A DNA stretch of 64,000 nt from Stercorarius parasiticus (GCA_013396915.1 VWZL01002000.1:249698-313697), one strand, 5' to 3'. Shown: positions 50,093 to 63,968, counted from the stretch's first letter. Notes: generated by a model from the letters alone, not told the origin. Program-made: numbers and translations.

Positions 50093-52840
50093 AAAGGTAA
50101 TAAATTCTTTTAATCTGGCAGAAGCTACAAACCCTTCTGTACATGTTTGTCTGGATATGAGACCATGAATATCATCCCATTTCATGTGATTTCGGTCTAT
50201 CTAGGCTTGACAGAAAAATGACAGATGATGCAAGCACAGAAGTGTGTTTAAGCACTCAGCCAGGACTTAATTTCTTTATATACATTTATATGGAAGTGCC
50301 TTGGGGGACTTAGAGCTATGACAAAGGGCTGCCCGTAGCAGGAAATACTGCTGACTAGTAATCTTGACTTTTCTTATATGATTGAAAAAACCAGCATGAA
50401 TTGTATCACTACAGCAAGCCACTGAGCAATGCCCCACTCAGGGTGCCGTATCCTCCTATCTGCATGAGGTAACAGGGAGGAAATATTTCTTTTTCCACTT
50501 GTCTTTGGCCATGCTACAGGGATTACCTGCTGCATCCAGGCCTTTTTTATACTTTTAGGCTCACCTTTGGAGATGCAGAATACAGTGTTCACTGAGATGT
50601 GGTGCCTTATCACTAAGAGAAAGGAGATTTACAGAGTCTTCTGCAGAGATAAGTCCAGGTTCCCCTCTTTGTTCACTCAATCAGTGGTGGGGCTTTGCAT
50701 TCACATCATGCAGAGGTCTTGCCTGCCTGGGTACAGGGTCTATCCTTCCCAGGCTGGGGCAGGTGACTGAGTTTGGCACTGGGAGCAGAGTCCCGAAGAT
50801 AACTGGAACTAAAACCTGCCTCCCACCAGATTTTTCTAATGCTAGGAATATTGATTTAACAGAGAAAACATACAGTCATACAGCTACAATAACATAGGAA
50901 TAAGCTACAAATAATAGATAACAGAAATGAGACACGTCTTTTTTACTAGGACAAAGAAATAGAAGATAATCAGATGTAAAATGGAGAAAAGGAAAAGCCT
51001 GTGTGTGATAAAGTACCTAAGGAAGCCAGGGCTCCTCAGCATTACTGAAGCTCAGAATTTAGCATTAAGTTAAAAGGATTAAATATACAGATAACAAAAA
51101 CATCCAAGACAACATTACAAGGGACAAGAGCAGTGAGAACCCTTGCTGCTCTGGGGCAAAAGCAATTTGGTAGCTCAATAATGGCCCATTGCAAGGTCCC
51201 AGCATGAGCTCTCTGCAAAGATCAAGCCTGCAGAATGTAATATTAATAACTTTTCCTAAGAAATGTATTTAGTCAAAAATTAGCATGTGAGCACTTTCAC
51301 ATATATCACATCATATTAACATACTGAAACAGGATTTTCAATAATTTTGGACAAGAAAACTTTAAACATAGACTGGTAAGTACCTCTCAGGAACACTTAA
51401 ATATATTGCAAAGTCCCATTTTCAACTCTTATGTTAAGTAAGAAGACAGAAGCATCAGCAGACCTACCTAGTAGGACCAAGCATGGTCCAAGGCTCTCTA
51501 TTCCATCTCTGCTGATTGAATACTCCCTTCTTACAATAAACTGAAATATAAATTTTATATCAACCTCTACAAAATTTGGGAATGAATGAAACCCAGTTCT
51601 GGTGGCTGGTAGACCTAAAAGTGGCTTCCTAGAAGTTACCACTGGAGAATTAAAAACTGAACCAGAGCACCCAAAAAGTCAGAGTTCTCTCAAAGACATA
51701 ACAGGCAAAATCAATACAGTAAGACTTTCTGTTATACTTCTCCATTCCCTCGACTTAAAAGCTGCTCAGCAGTCTGCATACTGATAGCCTGCATGATAGG
51801 CCAGATTTAATCTCTTTCTGATTTAATTTTCCTACACTCGTACTACAGTGAGTCATTACTCAGCTGAGGAAGTGAAGAGCATCATCTCCTTGTCAACCTA
51901 GCTTTCCCTTCTTGCTTTGACAGTAAAAGAAAAAAAAAAAAAGGATGTTCAAATTAAGATTTTTCTTCTTATGGTGTAATCAAGGAGATTAAGTATAGCT
52001 TCCTTCCAGCTGATTTTATTAACGTTAAAGTTTATGACAAATTATGAAGCGCCCTTGAGCTGCACATCCAATTAAAATAACATAAGCATGGCAGGATGTC
52101 TGTTATAATGTTTTTCTTAGAAGAAATCCTAATTATATTCCCATTATGCTTTTCTACAGGCATAGCTGTGCTTTCTGACTGGATGGCATGAAAATATTGC
52201 ATTAATTAACATGAATGTATTCTTACAACAACACTGAGAATTAGTCTTACACTAAAAATAAACAAAATCCAAGCCTACTGAGTTATATGCTGGGACTGGA
52301 GATGTTGCATTGAACAGTAACTCTTCATCCTCCTAGTATTATAAAATACCCTTAACAAGATACTTCATTGTTGAATTTCTGAATGGGGAAGTGCTGCTGA
52401 TTATCAAAAAGAAAAAGTCTTCCAGCTACAGAGTGGTAATTTAAAACTCATTTTATACTGCCTCATATGTCTTTATGGCTGAAAATGTTACTGGTTTTAA
52501 CATACATTTGAAGATTTATGTTATGAAAAAAGTGGTATTATCCTCCTAATGTCAAGTTCTTATTCAAGTCATAGAATTCAAACTAATTTTTTTTTTCAGG
52601 TAGTAGAAGACCTGCATATTCATTAGCTTTTCAGTAATAAACTCTAGCAATTTTCTTACAAATCACAAAAGCATGTCTAGCTTGGCAATTATCTCATTAA
52701 GGAATTCATAATCTCCATGCACTGTCTTGTAAAACATTACATATCATCATTTTGTTTTATGCAAAATCTGTCATAGCATAACCAAATATACAGAAAGCAG
52801 TTTTATAAATGCTTACCTTACCATAAAGGTTTTGGAATAG

Positions 52841-52868
52841 AACAAAACAAAACAAAACAAACAAAAAA
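52841..52868 (+). repeat. (AAAAC)n short microsatellite
   Basis: About four to five AAAAC units followed by an A run. No element body was recognised beside it. Confidence 0.85.
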
Positions 52869-54550
52869 GATGACAAACGGGGTAATGCAAATGGCTGTGA
52901 TTGATATATTTGGAGAAATACTCAAGAGAAGCAAATTCCTGGTGAAAACAATTCAGAAAAAAAATTACGGACTTTGGATTTTAGCAATACAATTGACGTA
53001 GATAATCCAGAAATGACTTGGCCCTTGTTTTTATTAAATTGTTGGTTGGCTTGATCTGTGTTTTGCATGGAGAATGTAGTGCAGAAGGGAACAGGGAAAG
53101 AAGAGTAAAAATCAAAACAATATCATATTATAACAATGTAAAATGTTATAATCCCTTGAAGGAATGAGACCAGAACTATAGAGAGCTGGGGCTGTTACTG
53201 TCAGATAACATCACATTTATTTTTAATAGGATGAATATTAAGAAAATGAATCCTCTGTCATTTTGGCCAATAGTTCTATTTTGTAATGATGGTGATATAT
53301 AATAGTATATAGTATATAGTAAGATAAACTCTTTCTCACACAATTTCATTTTATGATCAGCTTGAAAAAACATTACAGAGCTGTTTGAAACCCACCCGAC
53401 AGGATTATTACATTTGTTTTCTTGGATGTATGCCTACAGTGAGCTGTTATTTCTGTTACAACAGTGCCTAAAAAGAGTAAAACCAGAAAATGTTTGTTTA
53501 AAATACTGAACAAAATGGGGAAAAAACCTAAGAAGTTTAGAGTGAGATGATAATAGGAATAAGTTAATTCAAAAAATGTAACAAAATTATTTTTCCTGTA
53601 CTGTGACTGAAGACAGATGTGGAATGTGGGGCTGCAAGCAGTAAGGCACAAAGAGTATTGACACTCAGGTTGCACCGAGATACAGTTTAGGAGGCCGAGT
53701 TGAAATGTCACTGTAGCTGTCTCAAAACTAGGTATACTTTGCCTTCTGAGAATAACTATATACTATAAGGTGCAAATGACCTCACTCATCTATGGAGTTC
53801 AAAAATCTTATTAAAAAGGAAGAAAGAACTAACGTAGTGGAACTTCCTGCTAATAAGCTAAAATGTACTAAGACTAGGAATTAGAGACATAATTGGTTAT
53901 TGTTCCTAACACTATTGTGAATATGCTGAACTGATCAATTGCTTGCTGAAAGATTTCAGCAAGGAAGCAGAAGATTCAGCTGTCTTCATTTTGGAAATTA
54001 GTTTTAGTCTTTTCTCTTTAGTGCCAGCTGGGTTTTTTAACATTTAAAACATCTATCAACGTGTTTTCCTTAAATGTATAACCAACAGGAGTTTCTTTCA
54101 AAAAGAGGTCAAAATATACAGATATGAAATGATACAAAACAAATTGCTCCTTATTAAAGACCATTTCTGTACATCCTTGAACAGCAGTTTTATGATGCCT
54201 TCAAATATATACAAACTTAGGCATATAACTCTGCCTTCGAGGAGCTGAAATATCTTATTTGATACTTCTCAGAAAGCTGACCCACAGTAGCTTTTTTAAA
54301 GTTATTTTAAGTGACTTTTGTTAACCTAGGAGAGACACAGGCCCCTGCTTTTGCTGGCCTCCAAAGTCTTCACTTAGCATCTGGAAAAGCCTTCCATTTT
54401 AAAAAGTTTAACAAGTCAGTAAATACCAAAAGTATGACAGCTTTTATTTAATAAGTTCACAGAAACAGTGGATCAGCATTTCTCAGTTGAAAAAAATACT
54501 ACCTTTTTCTTGGATACCAGTCACATCCATCAAAACTAAGAAGAAAACTG

Positions 54551-54600
54551 TTATGTATAAATATGTATAAATATGTATAAATATTCTATATAAACTCTGT
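54551..54600 (+). repeat. Decamer tandem repeat (TATGTATAAA-type)
   Basis: TATGTATAAA is repeated three times in perfect register from 54552, followed by two degraded copies with TATAAA spacing. It is AT-rich and intronic. Confidence 0.85.
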
Positions 54601-55459
54601 ATAAATACAGAAGATGGGAAGTAATATACAGAATTGTTAATGTATTGTCTTCATTAGTCTTCAAAAATATTTTCTACATGCTTGTGGCATTGTATGTACA
54701 GGCAACAGACCTGCTTGCCAATTCTACTATGTATAGATATATACAAAACATAGATGTTTATTGTTCTTATTCCAAATAAGCACTATACAGTTATTTTTAT
54801 AAAGGCTATGAAAGATATCAGAGAAACATATGAGTAACTTGCCAGTTTAGGATCAGTAAAAATGACCCAGAAGTTACCAGTTCAGACACCACAGTAAAGG
54901 CTGTTCAGCATAATCAAACAAATAGATTTTCAGAACATTTAACTTTAAATCTCATGATACCAACACTATTTTTCAAAAGCTAACAGCCACTTGAGAATTA
55001 CAGTAAGCAAGTCAACAGCGTCAAAACCCTCTCCATTACCTACACATTTACCTTCCAGAGATGGATTATAAATTCAATAAGCTCAATATCCCGAAGTGAA
55101 TAAAGTTGCAAAGAATGAAAACTTGCATAAATGTAGTATTTGGTAATACAAGTAGCTAAAACATGCATTTCCCAGGAATATTATACAAATTATAACCCAA
55201 ATTTACAATAATTTTAAGTTTGCAAATTAAGATTCAGAAGTTAGGAATCACAGGGCCCTTTAGAAAAATACCAAGCGTTTGTATTTTAAAAGGCTTAAAA
55301 CATAATTCATTTCCCTTATTCTGCAAGCAAAAAGATCACCCATAGCATAGCACCCCATTGGAATAAATGACTTCATCACCTTTCCAACCCTGCCAACACT
55401 TCTACTCTCTGCAGTTTTTCCTCAGATGATCTAGGTGATTTCATATAATGGAGTGCCAA

Positions 55460-56210
55460 TGCCCTGGTTTGATGTGAAACAGAACCAATTTTCTGATTTG
55501 TAATTTTGCTTTTTAGCTGGGCCTCTTCTAACTGACTAAAGTCTGAAATTAACAGCATATTGTTCAGAAACTGTTCGCTCTCAGAGTGATAAGACCTGAT
55601 TATACCAAGGAACGGTATGCACAGAGGCTCTTGCTTATACTTATTGCTATAACAACCAGGGTCAGCTAACTTCGTTATTTGCCCCGTTAGAGGGTCGGAA
55701 GCGGAGAAGCGCATAGGGCTCCCACCTGCAGGGAGGAGCGGACAGGACAGGTGACCCAAAACTGACCAACAGGGTATTCCATGCCATCTGCATCACACTC
55801 AGCATAAAAGCTAAGGGATCAAAAGCCATTTCTTCAATGGCCGACGTCTGAGGAGGACCCTGTCTGTTGGTCTGCCTTTGATCCCGATCTGAGCATTCCT
55901 GACTCTACTTCTGGAATTCAGCTCCTGTCCGTCGCTGACTCCAGTCTGGGACCTCCCCTGTGTCTGCTGGTGACGCGATCATCATCCTGGGAGATGGATA
56001 TGGTTTTGTATATATTGTATACTTTTTTCTTTTTTAAATTTTATTCTATTATTATTTACTATTTTCTTATTTATTATTATTTTCATTAAAGTAGTTTAGT
56101 TCTTTTTCTAAACTCGTAAATCTCCTTATCTCTTCCTCTCCTCTCTGAGGAGAGAGGGGGGGGAGGGCCATCTGTCATTCTGATTGGCCAATACGGCCAA
56201 AACCACGACA
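55460..56210 (+). mobile_element. Solo LTR of an avian endogenous retrovirus (ERVL-like), with 5-bp TSD
   Basis: A 751-bp element that begins TGCCCTGGTTT and ends AAAACCACGACA, giving the TG...CA ends expected of an LTR. It is flanked by a perfect 5-bp direct repeat, GCCAA, at 55455-55459 and 56211-56215. It has promoter/terminator architecture in the right order. A TATA-like ATAAAA is at 55804-55809 and an ATTAAA polyadenylation signal at 56085-56090 sits in an AT-rich stretch, followed by T-rich and GT-rich sequence. A G-run and a CCAAT-like GATTGGCCAAT come near the end. No gag, pol or env sequence adjoins it, so it is a solo LTR left by recombination. It resembles ERVL-class LTRs common in bird genomes; the family assignment is from memory. 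It lies in the CHSY3 intron, antisense to the gene. Confidence 0.88.
55804..56090 (+). promoter_or_regulatory. LTR promoter TATA-like box and polyadenylation signal
   Basis: Inside the solo LTR, ATAAAA (55804-55809) follows a GC-richer upstream region, and ATTAAA (56085-56090) lies about 280 bases downstream. This is the U3-R-U5 order of a retroviral LTR read on the plus strand. The R region would begin about 25-30 bases after the TATA-like box. Activity today is unknown. Confidence 0.5.
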
Positions 56211-57783
56211 GCCAAATAATTCTTTTAAAGTTGCATTTAATTGGAAATGAATGCTGAATTGCAGACTTGAAGAAGGCTTGTAGGTCCATATCCTATTTTT
56301 CCACCTATATCAAGTAGATCTAATAAACATCATTATGTTTCCTTACACACCTTTTCTCCTATAAAACCCTCAAAAGCATCGATGCATAGAAAGAATTAAG
56401 CCTGACCTTTCCCAGTTTCTGAATGTAGGAGATTTCAATGATTCAATTCTGGATGTAATTTTCCTGTTCCTTGCCAAGAAACAAAAATTAAAAACAAGTA
56501 ACCGCTATCCCATCCATACTACAGAAATAATTGCTCTTCTCCAATTTGGGACTTGACAAGAAAGTTCAAGATCAAAGGTATGGGACATGGCAGCCTCGGG
56601 CTGTAAGACTGGAGAGTTCAAAGCACAAAGTCTCAAGCCTGGGACAGAAATAGCCAGGTAGGGCCATTTGATTCCTGGCTGCTACTATTAAATCAGTTTG
56701 GTCTCCTAGATTCTCAGCATACACTTCATCCTTTGAAATAATGAGGTCCAATTAGAAAATTTTTTCCAGCCTGCTTTTAGCTACCGCTAAACAAAAAGGA
56801 GTGTAGAAATGAGAACTCCTGCTGTCGGCTCCAAAAGGTGCATACTCCAAAACCTACAGATTCTTCTGTCTCTGTCCAGATTGGTACCTGTGATCATGCC
56901 CAGTGTATTTTCTTCTTAAAGCCTCAGTCCTGGCCAATGCTCCTCTGCCAGCTGCAGCGTCCATTTCCCCATTCCTTTCCTATCTGCATTCCCATGCAAT
57001 TTTGTGTCCCTCTCCACTCCCCCCTACTGCACAAGGGTTTTTCTGTTTCACCCCCTTGAGTCACTGCATGGATGTGCTTTGGTGGGATAATGAGTAACTA
57101 GTCCTTTTGGCAAGCAGAAACTGTCAGATGGCAAAACATTCTTCCAGTAGATCTTTGGAGAGCATCATTGTCTCCATCTTTCCTACAAAACCACAGTAAG
57201 TTTGGAGGTAAATTGTCACAGTGGTGGTAAGTACACATCTCCACCTTGGTCACCAGTCCATTAACTTTCAAGTAGTAAACCCCAAGTACGAAAGTGAAGC
57301 AATTTATCAATAAGAAGGCATTACTTTTTTCCTTAATACAGATCAGCAATATGGTTTCCCTAATCTTGTTCTTCAGAGGACAGGGACATTTTCCCCAAAA
57401 TTTAAACAAATCTGTTCATGGCATAGAAATTTCAGGCCAAATGATTCAAATCTGGATAAAATTATAAGCAAAAAAAATAAAGGTCTTTTCTAGGGAGATT
57501 TATGCAACCCGTAATTAACAGCAGCAGAATTAGCCCAGATTCTGTAGAAGAACAGGGGCAACCCTGGGCTTCTTACACAGAATTAGGTTTTCCTTCTGCT
57601 CACTAAAGCAAAAGAAAAATAAATGCCTTCGATCAAAAGTCCAGGCTTGTTTACATGATGCATTCTGATTTATCCAAAATTCCCTATTTATTCTATTACT
57701 ATAGTACCTTGATCAATGCGTCCACCTCCTCAGGGTTTGTGGCTGGATCTGCAACTGTTTGAGCACTAATTTCATGGTGTAAA

Positions 57784-57842
57784 GATTTTAAATATTTTAA
57801 ATATTTTGCTTGAGATTTAAACTTTTGCTTAAGATTTAAATA
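57784..57842 (+). repeat. Two adjacent short tandem duplications
   Basis: A 9-bp unit (TTTTAAATA) occurs about 2.5 times. It is followed by a 19-bp unit, TTTTGCTTGAGATTTAAAC at 57804-57822, repeated with two substitutions at 57823-57841. Confidence 0.85.
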
Positions 57843-59259
57843 TTGCACGTTTTCATTCTTTTTTATCATTTTACTTATATATGTTACTCTCCTTTTAAAT
57901 TATATTCTACCACCTTTTAACGACAGTCATAGCAGATTTTTTTCTGAGAAACAATACGCCTTGGCATTAATCAAAATTGAGGTCAATCTAATGTTCATTT
58001 CACAGCAGAGATTTTTGAAGTTTTGATAAGAAAACACATCATTTATTTCCCTCTATTAGAAAAGTTAATTAATTTTGAAGGGAACTGCTGCTGTATGTTT
58101 GGATGAGATTAGACAACACTTTTTATATTTGTGGCTAGTAAAAAAACTTGAAGTTTGACATTTGCAACTGCTCCTTCAGATTTCCAGTTGCAGAAAACAC
58201 TATGTTTTATCCAAAGATCTGCAGTATTCTTTCTATGCCCAAAGAACTATTTTCTCTGGACACATCACTCCAGATAATAGCTAACTATAAAATTTATGTC
58301 TCCTCAGTTTTGGCCATGCATTATTTGAGAGGAGCCATTTTGGGTTCCAGCTGAGTTCCTAACTAGACGAAGGTGCATTGGGCACTTCAGAATTGTGAAT
58401 ATGGGGTTTTCCAGGCACTAAATGTAAAACTGAAGCTCAGGGATTTTTTTTGCAATGTATTACCAGATATTTGAACTATGCTGAAAATTTAGAGGGAAAT
58501 CCCATAATCTAACAATTAAGTATAAAAATGGAAGGGAACTTCTTGGCATTATGGACCAGATAAGTTTAAGTTCTGAAAGGTTAAAAAATAAAAATAAGAA
58601 AGGCAATGTTCAATATAGTATTGGTGTGTGAATATATCCAAAATTTGAAAGGGAAAGTAATGCAATAAATTATTTCACAGAATGAATTCCCACATAACTG
58701 TTTTCTTGAGAAGGCATGACCATGCAGACCATGACTGTTTCTATGACCTTCCAGCGGGGTGCAACATGGAGACAGGAGCCTGCACTAATAAAAGCCTGAA
58801 AGGAGAACTGCAGTACCCTTGTAACAAACCTTTGATGGAAGCAGTCCAACTTATACTTGTGGGCTCAGCAGTGTGTGTATTGTATTTATAGCCTTCTACT
58901 CCTATGAATGAAATCTTTGCTGATAAAAGCAAAAACACCATCACTTACACTAGTGAAGTTCTTTGCACAGATGTTCAAGAGCTATGAAAAAAATTACAAG
59001 TCAAGCTGATTTTATACTTGGTTATGTTTCCTTTTAAAACAGATGGGTTTCTTTTTATGGCTTGTAAAGCCAATTTTTATATATATTTTAATTATCTCTA
59101 CTCCATCTGTGCAGTTTTATTACCTATTTATTTCCCTTTTTGAGTAAGATATTAATCGTTGAATATTTAATTGCTGTCTATAGTGAGGAATGCAAATAAC
59201 TTCATTTTCCTTATGAAAGTGATGATGCATCTTTTAGAGACAGCACGGATAGGACATGT

Positions 59260-59301
59260 CATCACAAATAACTAAACAAACATCACAAATAACTAAACAA
59301 A
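59260..59301 (+). repeat. Perfect tandem duplication of a 21-bp unit
   Basis: A unit beginning CATCACAAATAACTAAAC is present twice, back to back, with no mismatch. The identity suggests a recent event. Confidence 0.95.
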
Positions 59302-61918
59302 CTGCAGAGAGTAAGAAATGTAACGGCAGTTCCCTTTACTAGCCCCTATATTTTATGAGCTAATTGTAAAACACAGTTTTGTTGATGAGACAAAATAATA
59401 CATATATATTAATTCAATGTCCTATTCCTCCTCATTTTGCGTAACGCTTGCCCAGAATTGCATTAAAATTGTCTCTGCAAATCCCCAAACCCTATCTCAG
59501 GGTCTCTGAAAAATTCTATCACTTTTTAACATAAATACTAATATACAATTAGTATCTTGGACAGACCCATTCTGATTTTGATGTAATTTTCCACATACAG
59601 AGAAACTGGGAGCAGTCCCCCTTGAGAATGTATATTTTTTTGTAAAGCCATAAACCATAATGTGAGTCCTGTTACGAACATCCTCAAGATTTTAGCACAA
59701 CCCTGTCTAAACGGCACACATGCTTTAACTATCATAAGGAAACACAGCAACAGGGAAGAAATAGCATGAATGATTTGGTTCTCAATTCACAGTTGGGAGG
59801 TTACGTATGTGAATATATAAAATTTTGGAAAATAGTGTAGTTAACTCCTTAGAACTGATGACCTAGATTAGAAAAACTAGCATGGTTGCTTTAACAGATG
59901 AAATATTTTCCAGTACTTTTTTTTAATACTGGCTTTTCCACACGTGAGATGCTTCCAACCAAATGGAGTGTAAAACTTCATAAGCGTTTACCACCTCAGC
60001 TCATAAGTAATTTCCTCTACAAGAGCAATTGCTGAGAAATAACTGTACGTTGCAATGGTGACATTCTAGTACAAGCAAAATGATGTACAAAGCCTGCAGA
60101 ATAGCAGCAATATTGCCACAGGCTAATATGTATATCAATCCAAACTCTGAAAAACTTTTAAGAATGTATGTAACTTTTCAACAGGCTGATACAAATGGGA
60201 TCATATTGTACCCAAAAAAGGCATTTTTTACATTTGGCCTATCAATAGTCACACTGATACAATAATAATGATGGAAGAAAGCAAAAACTATATGCTGCTA
60301 TTCCTTGTAAACAGCATCTGCATTTAATTTATATCAGAGCTGCTGTGAAATATAAGAACTTGCTAAACACCACATGACAGCTGAAGTGTTTTATTAGAAA
60401 GAGAAGCAACTGAGAAGATCCTTCTCTAGGAACTGGCAGATTCCACACGTTGAAGAACACAGTTTATGTTAACTAAATTATTATCCCTTTCATTGTAATT
60501 ATCACCAAGGAACAACTTCAAAACTGTAGTGTGTTGTGCTTGATCTTAATTTTAGATTAGCACCACCCTTTCATACCTAGCAGTTATCATATAGCATTAG
60601 GAAGTCTTCCCCAAATAAATAATTTATCAAGCAAATTTACCTTATTCAATCCTGTTAAGTCATGGTGACGGCTTTATTGGAGCAGTTAGCTCAAGTTATT
60701 ATACCTCAATTACTCTCCTTACTTTAGCGCAAGTGAAAGCAGTCATCCTATGAATCAATACTGAAGCCAGTGTGATTGATTATGACCTCGAGCACCTCTG
60801 TAACTCCAGCTTCCACAGCTCCCTTAAATTACTGTTCAGTTACTGTGACCTAGGCTGCCTGACATTAGCTTAAATCAACACTTAACTCAAATCAAGGATT
60901 TTTGTACAGAAAATGGGTAAGAGGCAAGACCAACGCTAGTCCCCCTTTGTTATCTTAAGTAACAGGGAGAAAGGAGAAAGAAGACTCCTGCCATGATGAG
61001 ATAAAACAGATCACACAGTATGAGACAGCAATGGTAACGGACTGCCAGTGGCATTGCGTAGCTATGCTTCTGCATGGGTCTATGCCTGCTGTGGGTTTAT
61101 CAGGGCAGGCACTGCATGGCCCTGAAGCAGCTGTACCGTTTCTCCACCTGGGAGCCAGAGGGCTGTATCTGTGAAGAAGGCATTGAAGCAAATACATCCT
61201 GCCTGCACTAAGCCAGCTTGGCATGGGACCAGCTCCGCATGCCTGTCCATGCCCCACTCAATTTGCAGCTCAAATAATCCAGCCTTGATTAATTCCAGTG
61301 AAAATCCCACAGGATAGCTGGGAGCACAGAGAAGATGACCTCTAAGCCAGCTGCACCATCTATCACACAAGACTATGACCTGCAGCAATGGGGTCTCCTA
61401 TTGCTTGCAGAAGCACTATTTATTGCAGTGACCATTTTAAAGCTGATTTCTGAAGGACCGTAGACCACTAACCCAAGTCCAAAGGTGTTTTTATGTCTAT
61501 ATCAAAACTTGGAAGGTGTGTTCTTCATTAATTGCTGCCTAAGAAATGGAAATGATAAAATCCACCAACTGCAAAGTGCAAGTGAGTTCTCTGATGTTTC
61601 TGGTGTGACAACTGGAGAGATAATTACTCATCTTCTTACACATAGCTGTGTCTACCACAGTTTCCATAGAGTTTGCAAATGGCTTTTAAACATTTCTTAC
61701 TTTACTTATAAAGGAGTGTACATATGTATAGAGACTGAAAAAGATAAGCACTACAGTCCCATGCTATCTCACATAGGCAAGCTTTTCAACTGGTTTCACT
61801 ATTGCATGTCTTTGCCAAAAGCACATTAATTTTTTGTGACTGCATACTCGCAGCACCAACATCTGATGAATTCCTACAATCTAGAATGGTGCCCCCCCAA
61901 AACAAAAAATCAGGCCAT

Positions 61919-61938
61919 TGATATATATATATATATAT
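61919..61938 (+). repeat. (AT)n microsatellite
   Basis: About ten AT dinucleotides, intronic. Confidence 0.9.
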
Positions 61939-63429
61939 GAAATAGTTCTATGTGTACCTCAACTGATGAGGTCAGTGCCTTGCATATGGTGCTTTTACTC
62001 AGAAATTAGGATTCCTCTTATCCTGTAAGAAATTTTAAATTTGCCAGATCTTCGAGAAAAACATATTTTACTTTCAAATAGTGCATGAAAATCACCCTTG
62101 TGCCATCCCCCTGCTCCAAGGAGGATGTAAATAGCATTTGATGCAAAGAAACAATCTAAGTTTCAAAAAAACACAACAGAAAAAGTTGGATACTATAATG
62201 CTAAATTGGGTTTTGTGTCATGCATAACTTTTTTTAATGATACTGATTCCCAAAAAGTTCTCATTCATATTCTATTTATTTTAGTTCTTGAATGCTACAT
62301 GTTTTGGTTTTTTCCTATGTATTTTAGCTGTTGAAAGCTATATGGTTCAATTTCCTGTGTTAGCTAGTGTCAAAGGATACTGAAGTTCATTTTCCCTAGA
62401 CGAGGACATCATAGCCTTCCTTATCTGAATAGAAGTAAAACGGATTCCTTTTCTGTAACATTCTTTAGCAATCTCAATACTGAAGCCAAAAATAAAAGAA
62501 AGCAAGATAATAACAAGACAAATACATAACAGAAAAGTCTAGTACTTTGCAGAAAACTAACACCTATAAAGACGTGATTCTGCATAACACAGGATTCACT
62601 GAAAACAGGCAAATGGAAATATAGTAAATTACAGCATGAAAACATAATTTATAACTTGAGCATTTGTAACTTAAGAAATTCTTAAGTCTCAAAATAATAA
62701 ACTGAAATAGTTTAGCTGATCACCCTATTCTCAGACCCTAAGATTTAATAAACATCCAAATGTAACCAACATCACCTATGACCATTGCTGCAGAGTTCCA
62801 ACGTAAACCCTTGGCATGCCTCCCTGCAGACAGGACAATATACAATGGTAGGGTGTATCTGAGACCAAGTTCTGAAAAAAAAGGAGTCTCAGAAGGTGAC
62901 TGAGCACAATTATTCCAGATTTTGTTGAGACTGTTTCAGTAACTAGTCACGAAGAAACACTGCTTCTATAATGATATCCTGGCAAACCAAATGTTCAACA
63001 ACTTTTCTTCCCCCAAAAAGAGATAAACAAATATGCCCACAACAACCTGAGACTCACCTGGACTTGATTTCAGCCAGATGTAGGACTAGATTTCCAAATA
63101 ATGCAGATGAAGTTAAAATTATATTACCAAGACAACATGAATTACCAGAAGATAATTTTTTAAGCTTATGTCCAATAGCCTGTCGCTAATCTGAAAGCTT
63201 CACAGACTATTACATAGAACCACGCATTTTTCTCTCTTTTTTTCCTACTTCCCTCAAAACAGAACCATAAATAATTGCCTGAATACTCTGCAATTGCTGT
63301 AGCTTGACCAAAGGTAAAACTTTTAAGAAATAAAATCAGAAATGGGGAGGAGCATGCAAGTATGTATAAAATAATGCAACAAAACCCTAAACAAGGATAG
63401 AGGGAATCAATTGTAACCAGGTTTTAGTT

Positions 63430-63968
63430 GTTCTTTTTTCCTCCATTTTTTTTCCCTTCGTATTCAGATGGAATTTCCTGTGTTCCAGTTTGCGCCCATT
63501 GCCCTTTGTCCTGTTATTGGGCACCACTGAAAGGAGTCTGGCCCCATCCTCTTGACATCTGCCCTGTAGGTATTTATAAGCATTGACAAGGTCCCCTCTC
63601 AGTCTTCTCTTCTCTAGGCTAAAAAGACCCAGGCCTCCGAGCCTTTCCTCATATGGGAGATGCTCCAGCCCCTTGTTCATCTTCATAGCCCTTCACTGGA
63701 GTATCTCCAGTAGTTCCTTCTGTGCCCAGAACTGGAGACAGTATTCCAGACACGGCCTCACCAGGGTAGAGTAGAGGGGGGAGGATGACCTCCCTTGACC
63801 TCCTGGCCACACTCTTTTTAATGCAGCCCAGGAGACCATTGGCCTTCTTGGCCACAAGGGCACATTGGTGCCTCATGGTCAACTTGTTGCCCTCCAGGAC
63901 TCCCATGTCCCTCTCTGCAGCACTGATTTCCAGCAGGTCAGCCCCTAACCTGTACTGATGATGGGCAA
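63430..63968 (-). mobile_element. CR1 LINE fragment lacking its 3' end, minus strand
   Basis: On the minus strand the frames encode CR1 ORF2 C-terminal motifs in order. First is ISAAERDMGVLEGNKLTM, then VAKKANGLLGCIKKSVARRS and [20 protein letters not shown]. After that come [15 protein letters not shown] and the 3' UTR start up to a segment resembling 'AACACAGGAAATTCCATCTGA' (63459-63482). It then stops in an A-rich stretch near 63440 instead of reaching the usual terminus. The 5' side ends near 63968. At least one frameshift (near 63760) separates the two open frames. Confidence 0.9.

Noticed and set aside
55376..55759. 127-codon minus frame
   Set aside because: It crosses the boundary of the solo LTR and is antisense to it.
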